Shown: positions 59,842 to 64,000 of the stretch, one piece after another | How positions within the stretch are numbered: the stretch's first letter is position 1 | Layout of the letters: each line of letters begins with the position of its first letter | DNA from: CAZYME01 sp964648115 | GTDB lineage: Bacteria > Pseudomonadota > Gammaproteobacteria > Legionellales > Legionellaceae | NCBI GenBank assembly: GCA_964648115.1 | Contig: CAZYME010000010.1 | Span: 8,731 to 72,730 of the forward strand | Reading direction: 5' to 3' | Length of the DNA: 64,000 nucleotides | Position numbers and translations under genes: made by a program | The notes under the pieces: generated by a model | The model's database searches: none | The model's input: only the letters and a program-made list of their open reading frames with translations | Told to the model about the DNA's origin: nothing

Positions 59842-60762
59842 AAAATCACCCGCGATGTCTAATCCTGTCTCAGCAGCAATTTCACGGATGCAGGTCGGAC
59901 TTGTCACGTTAATTTCTGTTAAATAATCGCCAATCACATCTATCCCCACGAAGTACAGGCCTTTTGCTTTGAGCGTTGGAGCAATTTCTGAGCAAAGCCA
60001 ACGATCCCTATCCGTGATTGCAACGACCTTACCCTGAGCACCCGCCGCCAAATTACCGCGTAACTCGCCAGGGCGTGGGATTCTAGCCAATGCGAACGGA
60101 ACAGGCTCGCCGTTGATGAGTAAAATTCTTTTGTCACCTAGTGTGCTAATTTCAGGGATATATTGTTGCGCCATAATGCTCACACACTGTCCGTGTGTTA
60201 GCACTTCTAAAATCACTGATAAATTATGCCCATCCTCAGCCACATGAAAAACTGCGCTGCCCCCCATTCCCTCAAGGGGTTTAAAAATAACATTTTTATG
60301 TTTTTTCCAAAATTCGCGTAAACGATTAATATCCCGGCTAACCAGCGTGGATGGGCAACATTGAGGAAAATTTAAGGTAAAAAATTTTTCATTCGCATCA
60401 CGTAAACTTTGCGGCTTATTAGCGACTAACACGCCTTCTTTTTCAGCAAGCTCCAATGCATACGTGGCATAGATATATTCCATATTAAACGGCGGATCTT
60501 TACGCATTAAAATCACGTCATACGTGGTTAATGGTTTTTCACCAGCAGGCGTAACCTCAGCCCAATCTGTGAGTGTTTCATCCCGGATTATTATTTTAGA
60601 AACATTGGCATAAGCGTGACCTTGCTTACAGTACAAATCGTCTTGAGTAAAATAAACGCACTCCCAGCCTAATTGGTTGGCGCTTTTAATCATAGCTACT
60701 GTGGAGTCCTTACATGGCTTTAAGGTATGTAAAGGATCCATAAGAATAGCAATTTTCATCAT
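59818..60762 (-). CDS. gshB: Glutathione synthetase
   Basis: A 314-residue ATP-grasp ligase adding glycine to gamma-glutamylcysteine. MKIAILMDPLHTLKPCKDST, DVILMRKDPPFNMEYIYATY, IFKPLEGMGGSAVFHV and GIDVIGDYLTEINVTSPT are standard. The start overlaps the gshA stop (ATGA), so gshA-gshB is an operon. Confidence 0.97.
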   Translation of the reverse strand: MMKIAILMDPLHTLKPCKDSTVAMIKSANQLGWECVYFTQDDLYCKQGHAYANVSKIIIRDETLTDWAEVTPAGEKPLTTYDVILMRKDPPFNMEYIYATYALELAEKEGVLVANKPQSLRDANEKFFTLNFPQCCPSTLVSRDINRLREFWKKHKNVIFKPLEGMGGSAVFHVAEDGHNLSVILEVLTHGQCVSIMAQQYIPEISTLGDKRILLINGEPVPFALARIPRPGELRGNLAAGAQGKVVAITDRDRWLCSEIAPTLKAKGLYFVGIDVIGDYLTEINVTSPTCIREIAAETGLDIAGDFLRSLTKL

Positions 60763-62066
60763 TTATCTCCGACTGCAGCAGCTTCACGGGCTGCAGCAAG
60801 TGCTGCTAAACGCGCGATAACACCATAAGCATAAAAACGATTAGGAGAATCGACTACTTCTAAATCTTCGCAGGGTACGTTACAGGCATGGGCAAATGCT
60901 AAAGGCTCAAAATGCATCCCGGGTGCATTGAGATTATCATCCTTACCTCGGCCTTGATGCACACGATAGAATCCTCCGACAACAAACTGTCCAATCATAT
61001 ATACTACTGGCTCTGCGACCGCACCATTTGGCATGGTTTCAAAGCTATACACTCCCTCTTGCAGCATCACCCGACTGACCTTTTGACTGCCCTTGCTCAC
61101 GGCCATGCGTGTGCGTTGTTTACGATTAAGCTGTAGCAATTGCGCGCCATCTTGCACCATCATAACACTCATACCATAGGTACCATTATCTGCTTTTATA
61201 GCTAAAAAAGGCGTTTCTTTTATCCCATAAGCTGCGTATTTATCGCGAATTAAAGCCAATAAGCTATCCGCTTCTTTGGCGAGTGTATCCACCCCCGTTT
61301 GTGACATAAAATCAATGCCATCTACTGCGCTAAACATAGGGTTAATTAACCAAGGATCCATGTCTACTAATGCTGCAAACTCAGTAGCCACTTCATTATA
61401 AAATTGGAAATGTTGCGATTTGAGGCGAGATGCCCAGCCAAGCTTTGGATTTGGCTGAATGTGTTGCTGCAAACCCTGTAAAATATCAGGCACGCCTGTC
61501 GACAAATCATTGTTGAGTAACAATAAACAGGGATTGAAATCAGCCAAACCCACGCGCGAATTCGTGCGTTTTACAGGTTCAATTAGGAGCCGCTCTCCAT
61601 TATCTAGCGTTAATTCTATTGCCTCAGTTATGGTCGGATCCAAACTACCAATTCTCACAATAAAACCAGCTTTAACAAAGATATTTCGCAATACGCTTAA
61701 GCTTTGTAAATAAAAATGATTACGGGTGTGATTTTCAGGAATAAGCAATATTTTTAAACATGTTGGGAAGCTATCCACTAATACGGATTGTGCCGCTTGA
61801 ATACACAAAGGGAAGAATTCACGGTTAAGATTATTAAACCCTGCTGGAAACAAGTTGGTGTCCACTGGGGCTAGTTTAAACCCCGCGTGGCGCAGATCAA
61901 CAGAAGAAGTAATTGGTGGTGGCGTTTCTTGCCAACGTTGACGAAACCATGCTTCAATAGTCGCAACTTGATTTAAAATAATTTCCTCAACATAGTGCAA
62001 TGGGCCAGCATGCGCTGTAGTCAGATGAGGGACTGGAACATCAATCGATTGCATGTAGCTACTCAT
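60759..62066 (-). CDS. gshA: Glutamate-cysteine ligase, proteobacterial type
   Basis: A 435-residue member of the PF08886 GshA family, unrelated in sequence to E. coli GshA. Features: FPAGFNNLNREFFPLC, LLIPENHTRNHFYLQ, NPMFSAVDGIDFMSQTG, AIKADNGTYGMSVM. It makes gamma-glutamylcysteine, the first step to glutathione, feeding GshB and possibly the PCS-like protease at 27274. Preceded by a palindromic repeat. Confidence 0.94.
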   Translation of the reverse strand: MSSYMQSIDVPVPHLTTAHAGPLHYVEEIILNQVATIEAWFRQRWQETPPPITSSVDLRHAGFKLAPVDTNLFPAGFNNLNREFFPLCIQAAQSVLVDSFPTCLKILLIPENHTRNHFYLQSLSVLRNIFVKAGFIVRIGSLDPTITEAIELTLDNGERLLIEPVKRTNSRVGLADFNPCLLLLNNDLSTGVPDILQGLQQHIQPNPKLGWASRLKSQHFQFYNEVATEFAALVDMDPWLINPMFSAVDGIDFMSQTGVDTLAKEADSLLALIRDKYAAYGIKETPFLAIKADNGTYGMSVMMVQDGAQLLQLNRKQRTRMAVSKGSQKVSRVMLQEGVYSFETMPNGAVAEPVVYMIGQFVVGGFYRVHQGRGKDDNLNAPGMHFEPLAFAHACNVPCEDLEVVDSPNRFYAYGVIARLAALAAAREAAAVGDK

Positions 62067-62119
62067 AAAATAAATGCTTTTCTGATGTTACCGCAGATGC
62101 AAGTAAGAGGGAACATGAG

Positions 62120-62273
62120 GGTGTAATTGAAAGTGTAGGTTGGTGGGGGGGTGGGGGAGGCCCAAATAAGCCCCCCGGGTGTTTGGGTTTGGCAGCGCAG
62201 CAACCACCCACGTTTTTGTTGGGCTTCGCAAGCTCAGCACCAACCTACTTTTGATCTCATCGTTCGAAAACAT
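62120..62273. repeat. GTAGGTTGGTG palindromic repeat, full form
   Basis: Inverted ends GTAGGTTGGTG / CACCAACCTAC at 62135-62145 and 62238-62248 within a longer unit beginning GTGTAATTGAAAG and ending CGTTCGAAAACAT, shared with 54957-55011. The interior has GGGGGGTGGGGGAGG. Confidence 0.75.
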
Positions 62274-62285
62274 AAGGATGTAAAA

Positions 62286-62564
62286 ATGCTACCTCAATTA
62301 GCCCAGCAATATGGCAGTCAAATTCAAACTTTTTATTATCTATTAATGCTTATTAATGCCATCTTACATGTCATTTTTGCAGGTGCTGTAGCACGTGATG
62401 CTGGCGGGTTATACAAGCTAGGACAACGTCCCGCATTAGTATCAGCAGCGTCTTGGGCATTTGCCACCTTAATTGGTGGTATTGTCACTGCCGCTATTTA
62501 TTGGTTTATCCATCATTCCACTTTAACCAGACCATCTACTATTAGAGAGAGCCGTTATGACTGA
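62286..62564 (+). CDS. Small membrane protein, 92 aa
   Basis: Two hydrophobic helices (FYYLLMLINAILHVIFAGAV and WAFATLIGGIVTAAIYWFIH) separated by a polar loop DAGGLYKLGQRPALV. Family unknown to me. ATG 62286 has AAGGA upstream; an open frame starting at 62151 is repeat sequence. It overlaps the rhodanese start by 8 bp, heading the rhodanese-rhodanese-secB run. Confidence 0.7.
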   Translation: MLPQLAQQYGSQIQTFYYLLMLINAILHVIFAGAVARDAGGLYKLGQRPALVSAASWAFATLIGGIVTAAIYWFIHHSTLTRPSTIRESRYD

Positions 62565-62892
62565 GCATAAAATAAATACCATTAGTGTACATGAATTAAA
62601 AAAACGTTTTGATGCTACTCCTGACATTTGCATCGTTGATGTCCGCGAAGAAAATGAATGGCAAGAGCAACATATTCCTGGTGCTTGGCATATTCCTAAA
62701 GATGAGATAAGCGCTAACATTGCAGCAAAAATACCCGAGCAGGATCGTCCCATTTATTTACATTGTCGAGGAGGCGTGCGCTCATTATATGCGGCGAATT
62801 GTCTGCTTGATTTAGGATACAAAGAAGTCTACTCCGTAGAAGGTGGAATTCTTGAATGGCAGCAAGCAGGATATCCTGTGGAAAAAGGCTAG
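62557..62892 (+). CDS. Single-domain rhodanese (sulfurtransferase)
   Basis: A 111-residue rhodanese with IVDVREENEWQEQHIPGAWHIP and the active-site loop HCRGGVRS (Cys persulfide site). It may be GlpE- or PspE-like but carries no signal peptide. First of two rhodaneses ahead of secB. Confidence 0.92.
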   Translation: MTEHKINTISVHELKKRFDATPDICIVDVREENEWQEQHIPGAWHIPKDEISANIAAKIPEQDRPIYLHCRGGVRSLYAANCLLDLGYKEVYSVEGGILEWQQAGYPVEKG

Positions 62893-62964
62893 CATAAAAT
62901 GGCTTGCGTTGTAGCACCAAACTGGCGATAATTCGCCAGTTTGTGACCCAACATTAGGTATTTT

Positions 62965-63387
62965 ATGGGACAGTTAGGACAATTTATAACAAATCATTGG
63001 GCGCTGTGGTTAGCCTTAATCGTCGTACTTTCGTTGGTATTGATTAACGAGCTCCACTCTCAGAAAAAACGCGCTAAAGAGCTTTCTCCCAACGCAGCCA
63101 TTGACTTGATTAACCATGAAGATGCAGTTGTAATTGATTTGCGCGATCCCGAGGTATTCCGTGCGGGGCATATCATAGACTCCGTTTGCACCCCGGCTGA
63201 TGACCTCGGCCAAAAACGTATGGAAAAATACAAAACCAAGCCTGTGATCCTCGTTTGCGCTCGCGGTTTGCAATCAGTAGTTGTAGCAACTCAATTACGT
63301 GCCAAAGGGTTTACGCAACCTATGATTTTGGCTGGTGGAATTACTGCGTGGCAAGCTGCAGGCTTGCCATTAGTGAAAGGGAAATAA
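62965..63387 (+). CDS. Membrane-anchored rhodanese
   Basis: A 140-residue protein with an N-terminal helix (WALWLALIVVLSLVLINEL) and a rhodanese domain VVIDLRDPEVFRAGHI with active loop CARGLQSV. Homologues (YibN type) commonly sit directly upstream of secB or grxC-secB, as here. Cytoplasmic orientation of the domain is expected. Confidence 0.93.
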   Translation: MGQLGQFITNHWALWLALIVVLSLVLINELHSQKKRAKELSPNAAIDLINHEDAVVIDLRDPEVFRAGHIIDSVCTPADDLGQKRMEKYKTKPVILVCARGLQSVVVATQLRAKGFTQPMILAGGITAWQAAGLPLVKGK

Positions 63388-63415
63388 TAATAACTTTTTA
63401 ATGTGGATTATAAAC

Positions 63416-63889
63416 ATGACCAATACAAACACTGACCAACAAGCACCAACAGCAGAAACACAATTTATGATTCAGCGTATTTACGTCAAAGATTTTTCAT
63501 TTGAAACAATGAATACCCCGGCAATATTCCAACAACGTTGGGAACCTGAGTTATTACTGGATCTCAACACGCAGCATACCCTGTTGGAAGAAAACATATA
63601 TGAAGTGGTGTTGACTGTGACCGCAACAGTGAAGAATCAAAACGCCACTGCATTTTTAGTCGAAATTAAACAAGCGGGTATTTTTACAATCCAAGGCGCA
63701 GTCCCACAACAATTAGACCATCTACTCGGCAGCTTCTGCCCAAGCATATTATTCCCCTATGCACGCGAAGCAATCACCTCCGAAGTAATCCGCGGCAGCT
63801 TCCCTCAATTGGTGTTAGCACCGATTAATTTTGATGCATTGTACATGCAACAGCTGGAAGAAAAGCAAAAGGCTGTGGAAGCGCATTAG
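63416..63889 (+). CDS. secB: Protein-export chaperone SecB
   Basis: A 157-residue SecB: IQRIYVKDFSFETMNTPAIF, EVVLTVTATVKN, FLVEIKQAGIFTIQGA and FPYAREAITSEVIRGSFPQLVLAPINFDALY (in part). It keeps precursors unfolded for SecA. ATG 63416 is chosen over a start five codons upstream because the family begins close to it. Downstream begins another GTAGGTTGG repeat. Confidence 0.96.
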   Translation: MTNTNTDQQAPTAETQFMIQRIYVKDFSFETMNTPAIFQQRWEPELLLDLNTQHTLLEENIYEVVLTVTATVKNQNATAFLVEIKQAGIFTIQGAVPQQLDHLLGSFCPSILFPYAREAITSEVIRGSFPQLVLAPINFDALYMQQLEEKQKAVEAH

Positions 63890-63907
63890 TACCACTGAGC
63901 ACACAAA

Positions 63908-64000
63908 GTAGGTTGGGCCATGGCCGAATAGCGCTGCCTTAAGGGAGAAAATCGTCGTTGCGCGCGTAACCAAGCAAAACACTGGCTTTATATGATCGAC
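63908..64000. repeat. GTAGGTTGG-family repeat after secB, cut by window end
   Basis: AGTAGGTTGGGCCATGGCCG at 63907-63926 matches the left end of the family; the right end is not seen. No gene can be called in the last 110 bases. Confidence 0.45.

Noticed and set aside
62151..62285. 45-residue N-terminal extension of the 92-aa membrane protein
   Set aside because: It is translated GTAGGTTGG repeat sequence; a good AAGGA ribosome site precedes the internal ATG at 62286.
23446..63930. The short dispersed repeats as a CRISPR array
   Set aside because: They are scattered singly, differ in length and lack regular spacers; no cas gene is present.

Overview
The window looks like the chromosome of a gammaproteobacterium of the order Legionellales (Legionella/Coxiella/Aquicella-like). 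The reasons are a Com1/DsbA2-type periplasmic thiol protein, the proteobacterial-type GshA next to GshB, a recA promoter with no visible LexA box, several proteins resembling effectors of an intracellular lifestyle, and two promoters with a PmrA-like box at the same distance from the -10. The species is not established. No tRNA, rRNA, CRISPR array or intact transposase was found. Nearly every larger intergenic gap holds short palindromic dispersed repeats, some of which run into coding sequence.

Layout. 1-4.3 kb: a DabA/DabB inorganic-carbon transporter (DabA cut by the window edge) with a divergent LysR regulator. 4.3-6.6 kb: a TspO protein between two SDR-type nucleotide-sugar epimerase-like proteins. 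6.8-11.5 kb: accessory genes (bestrophin-like channel, GNAT-like protein, unknown protein, calpain-like protease) among repeat elements. 11.6-14.6 kb: GIY-YIG protein, PhhA, BioC and divergent ComF. 14.6-17.1 kb: an apparent operon of a small unknown protein, a site-2-type M50 protease and a GluR0-like ligand-gated channel. 17.2-22.5 kb: housekeeping hemA-prfA-prmC, dksA and waaA.

22.7-36.4 kb is largely accessory. It holds a membrane-hairpin protein; a bufferin-type metallophore/RiPP locus (BufA1, two YceI proteins, BufB, BufC, BufA2) followed by a phytochelatin-synthase-like protease; a degenerate ankyrin protein; a C39-like protease; an ATP-grasp enzyme; a hybrid histidine kinase; and a DprE1/DprE2-like pair flanked by direct repeats.

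36.5-64 kb is mostly core: alaS-recX-recA, acetoacetyl-CoA synthetase, the metNIQ methionine importer behind a probable SAM-II-type riboswitch, rsmJ-gmhB-glyS-glyQ, com1/dsbA2, uvrD, mlaA-trmL, gshA-gshB, two rhodaneses and secB. It is interrupted by putative effectors: a 597-residue protein and a 506-residue coiled-coil protein, both behind PmrA-like boxes, and a Ras-like GTPase with an altered switch II.

Themes. Thiol and metal handling recurs (bufferin locus, PCS-like protease, GshA/GshB, rhodaneses, Com1/DsbA2). Host-interaction candidates recur (calpain-like, ankyrin, GTPase, coiled-coil and membrane-hairpin proteins). Palindromic repeats sit inside glyS and at the BufB N-terminus, and give new 3' ends to several genes.
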